A DNA stretch of 38,232 nt from Bryobacteraceae bacterium (GCA_030039005.1 JASHQT010000341.1:1-38232), one strand, 5' to 3'. Shown: positions 16,457-24,775, counted from the stretch's first letter. Notes: generated by a model not told the origin, from the sequence alone. Program-made: numbers and translations.

Positions 16457-18991
16457 CTACGGAGCCGGCGGAGCTTTGATTGTGGTCGCCCGCGCCTGTT
16501 GATCGCCCCGCAACCAGACGTAAAGATTGCTCTCCGTGGCCGGCGGGTCTGGAAGACTCACTTCAATCGATTGCTTGAGCCCCGGTCCGGAAAGCGGCGC
16601 GGGCAATCCCGAGACCACCACGGCATTCGCTTCATCCCATCCGAGCTTCGCGATGAGTTCGAGATTCGTGCCCGTGAGCCGGTATTGCCGCATTCCGTTC
16701 ACTGGCGGATCTGCCGTCACGGTGAATGAATCCACCTGAGGCACGGGGAGAATCCGAGCCAGCGGAAAGGGCTGCGACTTCCCACCGCGCCCGTTATCCA
16801 CCACCGCCTGAAGCGCGCATCCAGCGGGAAGAGAGCTCGTATCGAAAGCCAGGAACAACTGGTCCGGCGAAAGCTGTTCGAGATTCCAGTGCGCGGTCCG
16901 CTCGCCCAGGGCGAGCGCGGCATGCTCTCCCACGCCGTCGGCGCACTCCAGGCGCAGCACGCTGCCGCGCTCGATATTCTTCACGTCCAGCAGCGCGTTC
17001 AAGGTATTTCCGGCGGGAAATTCGTTGTCGCGAACCGCGATGGCCATTCCCGCGGGTAGCGATAACTTGGAACTCGCGATCAGCGGCAAGGGTCCGGTGA
17101 TCTCCAGCGCCTTCGATAAGGTCAGTGGCTCGCTGCGGTCATCGAGAAATTCCTTCACCGCCAGCTCCGTGCCGGGCTGGGGCGCGGAAGTCATTTCCAC
17201 CGTGACGCTGCGCTCGCCGTCGCCGGAATCCGCGGGCTTCAGGGTGAATGCGGCGCCCGGCGCTTCCAACTTCGCGAGCAGGTCCAGACGCTGGCCTTTC
17301 AGGACGAAGTGCTGCGCGCCCGCACCCTGGTTGACGATGATCGGCAGATTGTCGATGTGCGGCGGGTTCGGCAGAACCTTGAAGTTCACGGCGTGGCTTT
17401 TCGTGCCGGGCTGCGAAATCAGCAGTTCGTAAGCGGCGGGCGAAAGACTTTCAGTGTCGATCTGCACGTCCACGCGATCCTGCGGACCCTTTCGCAGGCC
17501 TTTCGGCAAGTGAAAAGGCACGCTGGACGAAGTGGCGAACTCGTCATTCAGTTTCTTCATCTCCACTTTGGTGACGAACTCGAAGTCTCCGCCCATTAGC
17601 GTGACCGTGTCTTTGCCCGAGCCGGCCGTGAGCCGGTCCTGCGAGGCGGTTTCCAGATGCGCCTGCTTGAAATCGCCGAGCGCGCGGACGTGCACCATTC
17701 CGCTTGGCTCTATCGGCGCCCAATCCCAAAACGCGGTCAGCTTATAATCGCCCGGTGCAAGATGCGCTTTCGCCAAGTCGATCTCCAGGGCCTTCTGCTT
17801 GCCCAGAGCCACCACGGAAACGTCCGTTTTTTTGTTGTGCTGATCTACCAGCGCCCAGTCCCGCGCGCGATCCAGATACTTCCACCCCGGGTCGGCCAGT
17901 TTCACCGGAACGGGCGTTTTTTGATTTTCGGGAATAAAATCGGCGTCGCCGATTTGGATCACGGGCGTGGCGGCGTTCGGGATCCGGCTGGCCCAGATGT
18001 AAGCGATGCGCGTATGCGCGGGCGGGTCGCCTTGCTGGCCGCACAAACTCAGTTGCGAATCCTGGGGCGGTTCGACGCCCTGGGTCGGTGTGACGCCTGG
18101 GATCGGCGTGACAAACGACGCGCGGAATTGCGTATCGGGAAAGGCGATGGCGCGCAGCTCGAGCAGCGCTGACATTCCGCCGGCCGCTACACTGAGAGGG
18201 CCCGAGAGAAAGAAAGAGGCCGCCATGCCGGCCAGACTGCCGGATGGCGCGACCGTTACCGCAGTGGAATTGCTGAGCGGACTGGAGCTCGTGCCCATGC
18301 TGGAGAAGACGCTGCTAGCCTGAATTTCCGCCGGGGCGCTTTCATCGGGAGCAACGGAAAATCCGAACTGAGACGCAAAGCCGCTCAAGGCCGCGTTGAC
18401 GCTCAATAGTGAGCTCTCCTTGTTGGACAGCGTCGCCATCAGTTTCTCGGCCTGCTCGGTCTTGGCCGCGTAATCGGCCAACTGTGCGATGAGGGCCTCA
18501 TCTTTTGCCAGGAATCCGGTGACCTTCTTGCGGTTCAGCCCCGAAGGACCGTACACCAACGCCGCGAGCGAAATGGTGCGGTCCATTTTCCACTGCTCGG
18601 GCTTGTCGGCGGGTTTGGGGTCGGTGACGATCATCTCGGGTGTCCCCGGTTCCCGCTTGGCGGGGACCAAGATCAGTGCGACCTCGCCCGGCCGCTTCTC
18701 TTTCGGGCGCAAGATAGGCGAATATTCGAGCGTGTCGCCTTCGGTGAGGTGAGTGATGGTGCGAAAAGGAAGCGGCTGCTGGCCGGGACTCAGTACGCGC
18801 AGATCCAAGGCGCCCAACGGCGCGCCCGCCGGACAACTTACGAACGCAGGCGCCTGGCTCGCGGCTGGATTAGGCTGCTCGCCATTGGAATCCGCATCCC
18901 GGCTGTGCGGCAGAACGGTCTGCGCATGAGCGGCGCACGCCAGCACGAATCCAACGAACCCAAGCCGCAGGTACAGAAGTCGCAAAGGCAT
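16457..18991 (-). CDS. Large secreted protein of unknown function, 844 residues
   Basis: A signal peptide is visible (MPLRLLYLRLGFVGFVLACAAHAQ). Residues about 55-150 contain a beta-rich region dealing with DTLEYSPILRPKEK. A helical stretch follows (about 165-200, LAKDEALIAQLADYAAKTEQAEKLMA in two halves), then a small hydrophobic segment near 250-275. The C-terminal two thirds look like a string of beta-sandwich modules (repeated patterns such as TLMGGDFEFVTKVEM and YRLTGTNLELIAKLGW), resembling IPT/TIG-type or Ig-like folds. I do not recognise a family. The final residues are proline-rich. The likely site is the periplasm or cell surface. Its start codon and upstream region are part of a repeat present again at 20282-20404. 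It converges with the 46-residue membrane-protein gene, four bases apart. Confidence 0.75.
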   Translation of the reverse strand: MPLRLLYLRLGFVGFVLACAAHAQTVLPHSRDADSNGEQPNPAASQAPAFVSCPAGAPLGALDLRVLSPGQQPLPFRTITHLTEGDTLEYSPILRPKEKRPGEVALILVPAKREPGTPEMIVTDPKPADKPEQWKMDRTISLAALVYGPSGLNRKKVTGFLAKDEALIAQLADYAAKTEQAEKLMATLSNKESSLLSVNAALSGFASQFGFSVAPDESAPAEIQASSVFSSMGTSSSPLSNSTAVTVAPSGSLAGMAASFFLSGPLSVAAGGMSALLELRAIAFPDTQFRASFVTPIPGVTPTQGVEPPQDSQLSLCGQQGDPPAHTRIAYIWASRIPNAATPVIQIGDADFIPENQKTPVPVKLADPGWKYLDRARDWALVDQHNKKTDVSVVALGKQKALEIDLAKAHLAPGDYKLTAFWDWAPIEPSGMVHVRALGDFKQAHLETASQDRLTAGSGKDTVTLMGGDFEFVTKVEMKKLNDEFATSSSVPFHLPKGLRKGPQDRVDVQIDTESLSPAAYELLISQPGTKSHAVNFKVLPNPPHIDNLPIIVNQGAGAQHFVLKGQRLDLLAKLEAPGAAFTLKPADSGDGERSVTVEMTSAPQPGTELAVKEFLDDRSEPLTLSKALEITGPLPLIASSKLSLPAGMAIAVRDNEFPAGNTLNALLDVKNIERGSVLRLECADGVGEHAALALGERTAHWNLEQLSPDQLFLAFDTSSLPAGCALQAVVDNGRGGKSQPFPLARILPVPQVDSFTVTADPPVNGMRQYRLTGTNLELIAKLGWDEANAVVVSGLPAPLSGPGLKQSIEVSLPDPPATESNLYVWLRGDQQARATTIKAPPAP

Positions 18992-19082
18992 CTTTAGTTA
19001 AAAACAGTTAAAAACGCCGGGACCGTACCAACTCCCGCTTTTTGAGGGACGCCTCGCGAGGCCGTTCGGTTTACAACTGTTT
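18978..19082 (+). repeat. Direct repeat copy A: upstream region plus start codon of the 844-residue protein gene
   Basis: This stretch is similar to 20282-20404 in the same orientation. The best-matching core is 19007-19082 (GTTAAAAACG, CCGGGACCGTAC, ACTCCCGCTTT, GAGGGACGC, GTTCGGTTTACA). It covers the first five codons of the 844-residue gene, its ATG and about 90 bases upstream. Next to the ATG are two tandem 10-base units GTTAAAAACA/G (18997-19016); copy B has four. A perfect palindrome GCCTCGCGAGGC lies at 19051-19062 and is degraded in copy B. Confidence 0.8.
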
Positions 19083-19102
19083 ACGGTGGCCGGGGCCTAC
19101 CG

Positions 19103-19996
19103 TTAATTGGTGCGAGTCAGGAGCAGGACATCTTGGACGCCATATCGTGTTGGCTCCACAACCCGCAGGCCGGCCCTTCGAACCAAGTCGCGGACAAACG
19201 CTTCCTGGTAGGCGACTGCGTTGGTCGGGTAGTCTTCACGGTTCACCGCGGATGGACCGTGCACAAAAGGAAATGCGATTCCATGGCGTGTACTGCCGGC
19301 GGTGACAGCCTCTGCTGCATCGTATAAGAAAAAAGTCGCATATGCCACGCCCCCAGGGGAGAGTAACCGGGCGACCTCCTCAATATAGTGCCGCAGGTCC
19401 AGTTCGAGGACGTGAGTGCAGATCGACGTCAGAAGAATCAATTGGAACGATGCATCTTCGTGGGGGAAACGATAATTCGCTGCTGCAATCGTCCCACGTG
19501 GATTGTACGTAGGGCTGTAGCAATCTGCGTGATAGAAAGTGAAATGCGGATTCCGCGGCGAGATGTTGCGCGCGCACCAATCGATGGAGGCGAGGTCCAC
19601 GTCCATGCCCGTGTAAACGACCTGAAGTTCGCGCAGAGCCGCATCCGTCGCCAGGGCGTAGGCCAAGCGGCCGCAGCCACAGCCGATGTCCAAGACTCGA
19701 ATACCTTGCGAGAAGAGCCCCAGCCCCTGGAGTTCCACCAAAAACCAGGAGCCGACCTGGTCAAAGCGCCGCGCTCCGCCGACGAATGTTCGCAACGAGT
19801 AGGGCGGCCAATGACTGCGATGCGTGAGCACCCGCGCTAGGAAATCGGGCCCATCCAAAAACAGCCGGTCAAGCCAGCGCCGAGCGATGAAGTTGCGGCG
19901 GAGCCAGGGAATCTTCACGAGAAGCGGGAAATTTCCATAATAATGCAACTCTGACGTTGGCACTCGGCAGGGTCGCGGCTGGGCCTCCCAAAACAT
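19103..19996 (-). CDS. Class I SAM-dependent methyltransferase
   Basis: The product is 297 residues from ATG 19996. Motif I is IRVLDIGCGCGRLAYAL, motif II (acidic) is in YTGMDVDL, and the later block LILLTSICTHVLELDLRHYIEEVARLLSPGGVAY matches motifs II-III of Methyltransf_11/25 proteins. It would use SAM in the cytoplasm; the substrate is unknown. An N-terminal part (LHYYGNFPLLVKIPWLRRNFIARRWLD) precedes the Rossmann domain. The frame stays open upstream to 20074, but those residues are an out-of-frame reading of the VOC remnant, so the internal ATG is chosen. The gene sits between two direct repeats and against a decayed gene, so it may have arrived separately from its neighbours. The base composition looks less GC-rich than the flanks. 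Confidence 0.82.
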   Translation of the reverse strand: MFWEAQPRPCRVPTSELHYYGNFPLLVKIPWLRRNFIARRWLDRLFLDGPDFLARVLTHRSHWPPYSLRTFVGGARRFDQVGSWFLVELQGLGLFSQGIRVLDIGCGCGRLAYALATDAALRELQVVYTGMDVDLASIDWCARNISPRNPHFTFYHADCYSPTYNPRGTIAAANYRFPHEDASFQLILLTSICTHVLELDLRHYIEEVARLLSPGGVAYATFFLYDAAEAVTAGSTRHGIAFPFVHGPSAVNREDYPTNAVAYQEAFVRDLVRRAGLRVVEPTRYGVQDVLLLTRTN

Positions 19997-19998
19997 TT

Positions 19999-20295
19999 TC
20001 AGCAACCTTTGTGCAGGAACCGCGGCGAAAACTGCGTGAGGCTCAGGATATTGCCATGGGGATCCTTGAACCACGCTATTTTCGTGTCGCTGCCGGGTGG
20101 AGTCCAGATGCCTTTTTCGTCCACGCCGGGAAAATTGTGGCGCTCGAATTTCACTCCGGCTCTTGCGAGCTCCTCCACCGTGGCCCCGAGGTCCGGCGCT
20201 TGCCGGCCGAGTGTGGTGTACTGCGCTCCGTGACTTCCTTCATCCCTTGCCCGCGAAGCGTGGCGCCACCGCCATCGAACAAGTCGCAAATGCAT
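19999..20295 (-). pseudogene. Decayed VOC/glyoxalase-fold gene, 5' end replaced by repeat
   Basis: The stretch from about 20215 down to 19999 encodes QYTTLGRQAP..ATVEELARAGVKFERHNFPG and WFKDPHGNILSLTQF, nearly identical to the C-terminal half of the intact VOC gene at 24318-24719. Before that point the two DNAs still align, for example TTCGATGGCGG against TTCGATGCCGG. The copy has small deletions that shift the frame, and the first 40-45 residues are missing. The remaining frame begins at an ATG (20295) that belongs to the repeat copy B and gives MHLRL, equivalent to MPLRL of the 844-residue protein. A 98-residue product could be made, but it would lack the first half of the VOC fold and its metal ligand. 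Confidence 0.8.
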
Positions 20296-20404
20296 CCTTA
20301 GTTAAGGACCGTTGAAGAAGTTCAGGACCGTTAAAAACGCCGGGACCGTACAAACTCCCGCTTTGTGAGGGACGCTTGGCGGGACGTTCGGTTTACAGCC
20401 GTTT
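20282..20404 (+). repeat. Direct repeat copy B, fused to the VOC remnant
   Basis: This is similar to 18978-19082 in the same orientation. From GACCGTAC (20344) to GTTT (20404), about 52 of 61 positions match copy A by eye. Near the ATG there are four imperfect 9-10 base units, GTTAAGGACC, GTTGAAGAA, GTTCAGGACC and GTTAAAAACG (20301-20339), compared with two in copy A. On the minus strand it forms the upstream region and start of the VOC remnant. Confidence 0.8.
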
Positions 20405-20467
20405 TTGGCAGGGTTCCCCGCCCACTTGGGAATCGACGTGAACTGGGGGCCAACCAAACCCGGAGAG

Positions 20468-20476
20468 TGATATACT
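20468..20476 (+). promoter_or_regulatory. Extended -10 promoter of the PQQ-propeller dehydrogenase gene
   Basis: TGATATACT (20468-20476) is a TGn-TATACT extended -10 element. There is no good -35 at 16-18 bases. Transcription would begin near 20483, leaving a 5' leader of about 48 bases that includes AAAGGA (20516-20521), nine bases before the ATG. Confidence 0.5.
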
Positions 20477-20530
20477 ACGCCCTGCGTCAATGGACGAGAA
20501 CGTCATCAATCGATCAAAGGATGTCTGAGT

Positions 20531-22330
20531 ATGAAAACTGGCATGTTGTTTTCGGTGGGTGTCTGGCTTGTTTTCTCCACAACAACGCAGGCCCAGAACC
20601 GGGACGGAGCGACAGTGTTTCAAACGGTTTGCTCCAATTGTCATAAAGAGGGTAGCAACACGCAGGCGCCTCTGCCCGATGTGCTTCGCAAGATGCCAGT
20701 CCAGGCGATTCTCACAGCCTTGGAGACGGGGAAAATGGCGGCCATCGGCGCGGGGCTGAGCGCCTCCGAGCGGAGCGCGGTGGCCTCCTATCTGGGTGTC
20801 GCGGGAGTTGAATCCATCCCGCAGTCGGCGCACTGTTCATCCGATTCCCCCCTCACGAAGACCGCGGCGACTTGGAACGCGTGGGGAATCGACCTCACCA
20901 ATAGCCGCTTTCAGAGCGCCAAGGCGGCCGGCCTCAGGGCGGCCGACGTGCCGAAACTCAGGCTGAAATGGGCCTTCGGGTATCCGGGCGTGACGACCTC
21001 CTTTGGCACTCCGACGGTATACGGTGGCCGCGTGTTTGTCGGCGCCGCGGATGGGACCGTTTTTTCGCTCAACGCGCAGAGCGGTTGTATTTATTGGATG
21101 TACAAGGCGACAGAAGGCGTGCGCACGGCTCCCATCGTCTCGGGCGATGGAAAGACGGTGTACCTTAGCGACCTGCATGCATGGGTTCACGCCGTCAATG
21201 CCGAAACGGGAGCGATGCTATGGAAGACCCATGCGGCCGAAGAGTCCGAGGCCACGATAGCTGGCACACCGAAGCTCGATGGCGCTCGACTCTACGTCGG
21301 GATTTCCGGAGGCGAGGAATCGATTTTCGCGGCGGACCCCAAATACGCCTGCTGCAAAATGCGCGGCAGCATGGTGGCCCTGGATGCGAAGACCGGCAAA
21401 CAGATCTGGAGAACCTACACCATCTCCGAACCCGCGAAGCTCACCGGAAAGACCAGCGCCGGAGTCGAGATGTGGGGACCATCCGGTGCGAGCCCCTGGA
21501 CTTCCCCCACCATCGATTCAAAGCGCCATGCGATCTATGCCGGCACCGGAATCAATTATTCCCAGCCGGGCACGAAGACCAGCGATTCGGTCATCGCATT
21601 TGACGAGGCCACCGGTCGCATTTTGTGGACTCAGCAACTGCTCGCCGGCGACGTCTTTAACTACGGGTGCACGACGGACCAGAAGCCGAATTGCCCGGCG
21701 AGTCCGGGCGGAGACCTGGATATCGGTTCGCCCCCGATCCTGAAAGACATTGGTGGGGGAAAACGGATTTTGGTCGTGGCAGCGAAGTCCGGGATGGTTT
21801 ATGGCCTGGATCCGGACCACCAGGGCAACATCGTCTGGAAGGCCATGGTCAGCAAAGGCGGGCTGGAGGGAGGCATAATTTGGGGCGGCTCGGCCGACAG
21901 CAAAGCGGTGTACTTCGCCATCTCGGATTGGGATCCCAGCAAACCCGAAGCTGGCGGCGGCGTGGTCGCGCTCGACATCGCCAGCGGCAGCAAACTGTGG
22001 TCGACGCCGGCGCCCCAGCCGGCGTGCCTGGGCAAAACGGGATGCAGCGCGGCCCAGCCCGGACCGACCAGTCTGATGGAAGGAGCCGTATTTGCAGGAT
22101 CAGACGACGGCCATATGCGCGCCTACGACACCGCCGCCGGCCGTATTTTGTGGGAGTTTGATAGCGGTCGTGATTTCCAGACCATCAACGGCGTCAAGGC
22201 GCAGGGCGGCTCAATCGACAGCACCGGCGCAACCATCGCCGGTGGAATGGTGTATTGGAATTCCGGTTATTCCCGTATCCCCATTATGCCCGGCAATGTA
22301 TTGCTGGCCTTCTCGGTGGATGGGAAGTGA
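20531..22330 (+). CDS. Cytochrome c / PQQ beta-propeller dehydrogenase, polyvinyl-alcohol dehydrogenase-like
   Basis: This 599-residue protein has a signal peptide (residues 1-22, ending TTTQAQ). A short cytochrome c domain follows with CSNCH (Cys34, Cys37, His38). The rest is a PQQ-type beta-propeller with repeats such as GRVFVGAADGTVFSLNAQSG, GSMVALDAKTGKQIW and GHMRAYDTAAGRILWEF. A Cys-Cys pair (YACCKM) and GPSGASPWTSPTID resemble polyvinyl-alcohol dehydrogenase and related quinohaemoproteins. Such enzymes oxidise alcohols in the periplasm and pass electrons through haem to the respiratory chain. The exact alcohol substrate is not evident, and no PQQ-synthesis gene is nearby. AAAGGA is nine bases ahead of the ATG. 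An alternative ATG at 20521 is in another frame. Confidence 0.85.
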   Translation: MKTGMLFSVGVWLVFSTTTQAQNRDGATVFQTVCSNCHKEGSNTQAPLPDVLRKMPVQAILTALETGKMAAIGAGLSASERSAVASYLGVAGVESIPQSAHCSSDSPLTKTAATWNAWGIDLTNSRFQSAKAAGLRAADVPKLRLKWAFGYPGVTTSFGTPTVYGGRVFVGAADGTVFSLNAQSGCIYWMYKATEGVRTAPIVSGDGKTVYLSDLHAWVHAVNAETGAMLWKTHAAEESEATIAGTPKLDGARLYVGISGGEESIFAADPKYACCKMRGSMVALDAKTGKQIWRTYTISEPAKLTGKTSAGVEMWGPSGASPWTSPTIDSKRHAIYAGTGINYSQPGTKTSDSVIAFDEATGRILWTQQLLAGDVFNYGCTTDQKPNCPASPGGDLDIGSPPILKDIGGGKRILVVAAKSGMVYGLDPDHQGNIVWKAMVSKGGLEGGIIWGGSADSKAVYFAISDWDPSKPEAGGGVVALDIASGSKLWSTPAPQPACLGKTGCSAAQPGPTSLMEGAVFAGSDDGHMRAYDTAAGRILWEFDSGRDFQTINGVKAQGGSIDSTGATIAGGMVYWNSGYSRIPIMPGNVLLAFSVDGK

Positions 22331-22464
22331 GAGTGCTGCGGAAGGCCGAAGCCTCTTCGCCGGGGAAAAATTGTCACCACGGCCTTCCGTTGCGCGCGTT
22401 TATGTGGAGCGACACAAGACGCTGAAAGAGCGGCTTGTATTTACTTTTAGGAGGCAACCGAAGT

Positions 22465-23448
22465 ATGGCAGAGAAAAAGATCATTGCGGTAATGGGCGCT
22501 ACGGGATCTCAGGGCGGAGGCCTGGTGCGCGCGATTTTGAGCGATCCCAACGGGGGATTCGCGGCGCGGGCGGTCACGCACCAACCCGATTCCGAAAAAG
22601 CGAAGGCGCTGGCACAGCAGGGAGCTGAAGTGGTGAAGGCCGACGTCGATGATCCGGAGAGCCTCAAGAAAGCGTTCCAGGGCGCTTATGGAGCATTCTG
22701 TGTCACGTTCTTCTGGAATCATTTTTCGCCGGAGAAGGAGCTGGCCCACGCCACCGCCATGGCTCACGCAGCCAAGGACAACGGCCTGAAGCACGTCATC
22801 TGGTCCACTCTGGAAGACGTGCGCAAATTCGTGCCGCTCAGCGACAATCGGATGCCCACGCTTCAGAGCAAGTACAAGTGCCCCCACTTCGACGCCAAAG
22901 GCGAAGCGGACGCGGTGTTCACGCAGCTCGGACTACCGGTAACCTTCTTGCTGACTACGTTCTATTGGGACAACGCCATTTACTTTGGTATGGGTCCCCA
23001 GCGCGGCCCGGACGGTAAGCTGGCCATTACGTTTCCGCTGGGAGACAAGAAGATGGCCGGCATCGCGGCGGGCGACATTGGCAAGTGTGCTTATGGCATC
23101 TTTCAGGGCGGAAGCCAGTGGATCGGCCAAACCGTGGGCATCGCGGGGGATCACCTCAGTGGCGCGGAGATGGCTGCCGCGTACACTCAGGCTTTGGGTG
23201 AGGAGGTCGGCTACAACGCCGTGACGCCGGAGGCTTACCGTGGCTTTGGTTTTCCTGGCGCGGAAGATTTAGGCAATATGTTCCAATTTTATGCCGATTT
23301 CGAGGATTATTTCCGCAAATCGCGCAGTCTGCGGACCGCTCGTGCTCTGAATCCTTCCATGCTGACATTTGACAAGTGGCTCGTTGAGAACAAGAGCCGC
23401 ATTCCGATCCAACCCCGCACCGCCGCTGCGAGTGAAGCAGCTAGTTAG
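22465..23448 (+). CDS. NmrA-like NAD(P)-binding protein
   Basis: The product is 327 residues from ATG 22465, chosen because AGGAGG lies ten bases upstream; the frame is open further, to 22435, without such a site. The Rossmann motif is GATGSQGGGLVRAIL (about residues 11-25), with a variable cofactor-binding region after beta-2 (RAVTHQPDS). The catalytic Tyr/Lys pair of typical short-chain dehydrogenases is not preserved in the usual place. NmrA family members sense the NADP/NADPH state or reduce quinones or other small substrates (HSCARG, QOR2-type). It lies 134 bases after the dehydrogenase, possibly in a separate transcript. The internal block FLLTTFYWDNAIYFGMGPQ is characteristic of the family. 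Confidence 0.87.
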   Translation: MAEKKIIAVMGATGSQGGGLVRAILSDPNGGFAARAVTHQPDSEKAKALAQQGAEVVKADVDDPESLKKAFQGAYGAFCVTFFWNHFSPEKELAHATAMAHAAKDNGLKHVIWSTLEDVRKFVPLSDNRMPTLQSKYKCPHFDAKGEADAVFTQLGLPVTFLLTTFYWDNAIYFGMGPQRGPDGKLAITFPLGDKKMAGIAAGDIGKCAYGIFQGGSQWIGQTVGIAGDHLSGAEMAAAYTQALGEEVGYNAVTPEAYRGFGFPGAEDLGNMFQFYADFEDYFRKSRSLRTARALNPSMLTFDKWLVENKSRIPIQPRTAAASEAAS

Positions 23449-23515
23449 ATATTTCAGCGGAGAACGGGCGCTCCGTCCGGCGTAGGGGGCGCTGTGAATG
23501 GGCGCGGGGGTGGGA

Positions 23516-23544
23516 TTGAATCTGGGGCCTGACAGGAATATACT
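23516..23544 (+). promoter_or_regulatory. Sigma70-type promoter of the cupin-like gene
   Basis: TTGAAT (23516-23521), 17 bases, then TATACT (23539-23544). GGAGG follows at 23562-23566, nine bases before the ATG at 23576. Of all candidate promoters in the window this has the most regular spacing. Confidence 0.6.
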
Positions 23545-23575
23545 TTTTTGAACGCCTGAAGGGAGGCATGTCGTC

Positions 23576-23944
23576 ATGGGTACTCAAGCCAAACAGCAGC
23601 GCGAATCGTTTGGGAATTCCGCCACGCCTGATTCCGAGCACTGCGCGGTAGAACTAGAGAACGACCGTATGCGGATCCTCCGGGTCAAATACTCCCCCGG
23701 AGAAACGCATGTGATGTACGGGCGGCCGGCGATGATCGGAATCTTTCTTGGTAACGCCAACTTCCGCTTGACTTATCCCAATAACATCTCGGAGCAAGTC
23801 GCCGCTACGAGCGGAGAGATCATGAAGTTCGAGGCGCTGGACTCTCTCGGCGAGAACACCGGCAGCGAACCATTCGAGTTGCTGGTTGTCGAGCTAAAGC
23901 CCTCGATTCCGGTTAGCTCGTATTCATATTCCAGGCCCGCCTGA
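23576..23944 (+). CDS. Small cupin-like protein, 122 residues
   Basis: The beta-rich pattern fits a single-domain cupin: VELENDRMRILRVKYSPGETHVMYGRPA (first motif), then FLGNANFRLTYPNN and ELLVVELKP (end of the barrel). The first cupin motif would be G(X)5HXH; here only PGETHVMYG remains, so metal binding is doubtful. An ATG eight bases earlier is out of frame. The product is cytoplasmic, with no signal peptide. A promoter and ribosome-binding site are visible upstream. Function is unknown; related small cupins occur beside oxidoreductases. Confidence 0.72.
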   Translation: MGTQAKQQRESFGNSATPDSEHCAVELENDRMRILRVKYSPGETHVMYGRPAMIGIFLGNANFRLTYPNNISEQVAATSGEIMKFEALDSLGENTGSEPFELLVVELKPSIPVSSYSYSRPA

Positions 23945-24281
23945 CGGGACTGCCCGAGGCCGGAGGCGCGCGCTTGCTCGCGAGCGCCGCTTGATCCTTG
24001 TCGCTGCCGCTGTGTACAACAACGCCGAGCAGCGGGTCGCGCTCTATCCATAGCTCGCCCATTCCTGCCACGTCGATGGGGGAAGGATTTAGTACGGACC
24101 CAGTGCGACGAAGAGCGTCATGCGCAGGAGTCCGTTTACCGGAAGGAACCCATGCGTGTCGCTCGAAGACGAAGGCTTCGTTGGGATTCGCGGCTGCCGA
24201 TATGGACTAGCCGGTCCTGGGATTCACTTGGACGTATTGTCGCCAGGTTGCGGAGGTGCTTCCGGGCGTACCATCCACCAT
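23913..24281 (-). pseudogene. Gene-free stretch (23945-24317) with a possible broken ORF
   Basis: Between the cupin-like and VOC genes 373 bases hold no confident gene. On the minus strand a frame from ATG 24281 reads MVDGTPGSTSATWRQYVQVNPRTG, then a TAG (24207-24209). It continues in the same frame for about 97 codons (ANPNEAFVFERHAWVP, GMGELWIERDPLLGVVVH) to a stop at 23913, overlapping the end of the cupin-like gene. It may be a decayed gene, but I recognise no family and it could be a chance frame in GC-rich DNA. Confidence 0.22.
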
Positions 24282-24317
24282 CTCCGAGTTTGCCCGACTG
24301 ACGGCGCTTTGTGGCTC

Positions 24318-24719
24318 TCAGCCTCCCAAGGACCGCGGCCAAAATTGCGTCAGGCTGAGGATATTGCCATCGGGGTCCTTGAACCACGCTATCTTCGTGT
24401 CGCTGCCGGGTGGAGTCCAGATGCCTTTTTCGTCCACGCCGGGAAAATTGTAGCGCTCGAATTTCACCCCGGCTTTTTCGAGTTCCTCCACCGTGGCCGC
24501 GATGTCCGGTACTTGCCATCCGAGTGTGGTGTACTGCGCCTCGCGGACTTCCTTCACCATTTGCACGCGCAGCATGGTGCCGCCGGCATCGAACACCAAG
24601 GCGAATGGGTTGTCTTCCACCAGCTTCAGGCCCAGCCGGTCGCGATAAAACTCCCGCGCGCGGTCCGCGTTCGCGGTCGCGCTGAACGCCAGGATCGAAG
24701 CGGATTGAAGCAGAGGCAT
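24318..24719 (-). CDS. VOC family (glyoxalase/bleomycin-resistance fold) protein
   Basis: This 133-residue protein has the two beta-alpha-beta-beta-beta units of the vicinal-oxygen-chelate fold: ILAFSATANADRAREFYRDRLGLKL in the first, VEELEKAGVKFERYNFPGVDEKG and FKDPDGNILSLTQF in the second. The position of the usual first-strand metal ligand in the N-terminal unit holds Ala/Phe rather than His, so the metal site may be incomplete. Such proteins handle small molecules as dioxygenases, isomerases or binding proteins, and the substrate is unknown. A decayed second copy lies at 19999-20295. It is divergent from apt. Confidence 0.85.
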   Translation of the reverse strand: MPLLQSASILAFSATANADRAREFYRDRLGLKLVEDNPFALVFDAGGTMLRVQMVKEVREAQYTTLGWQVPDIAATVEELEKAGVKFERYNFPGVDEKGIWTPPGSDTKIAWFKDPDGNILSLTQFWPRSLGG

Positions 24720-24756
24720 AAGGGAAGCTTACAACGTGGATGCGGGGTCCCGATGT

Positions 24757-24762
24757 TACAAT
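24757..24762 (+). promoter_or_regulatory. Putative -10 element of the apt operon
   Basis: TACAAT ends 13 bases before the apt ATG (24776). There is no correctly spaced -35 (TTACAA at 24729-24734 is 22 bases away) and no Shine-Dalgarno sequence, so a leaderless or short-leader transcript is suggested. Confidence 0.35.
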
Positions 24763-24775
24763 ACGAATTCTCCAA

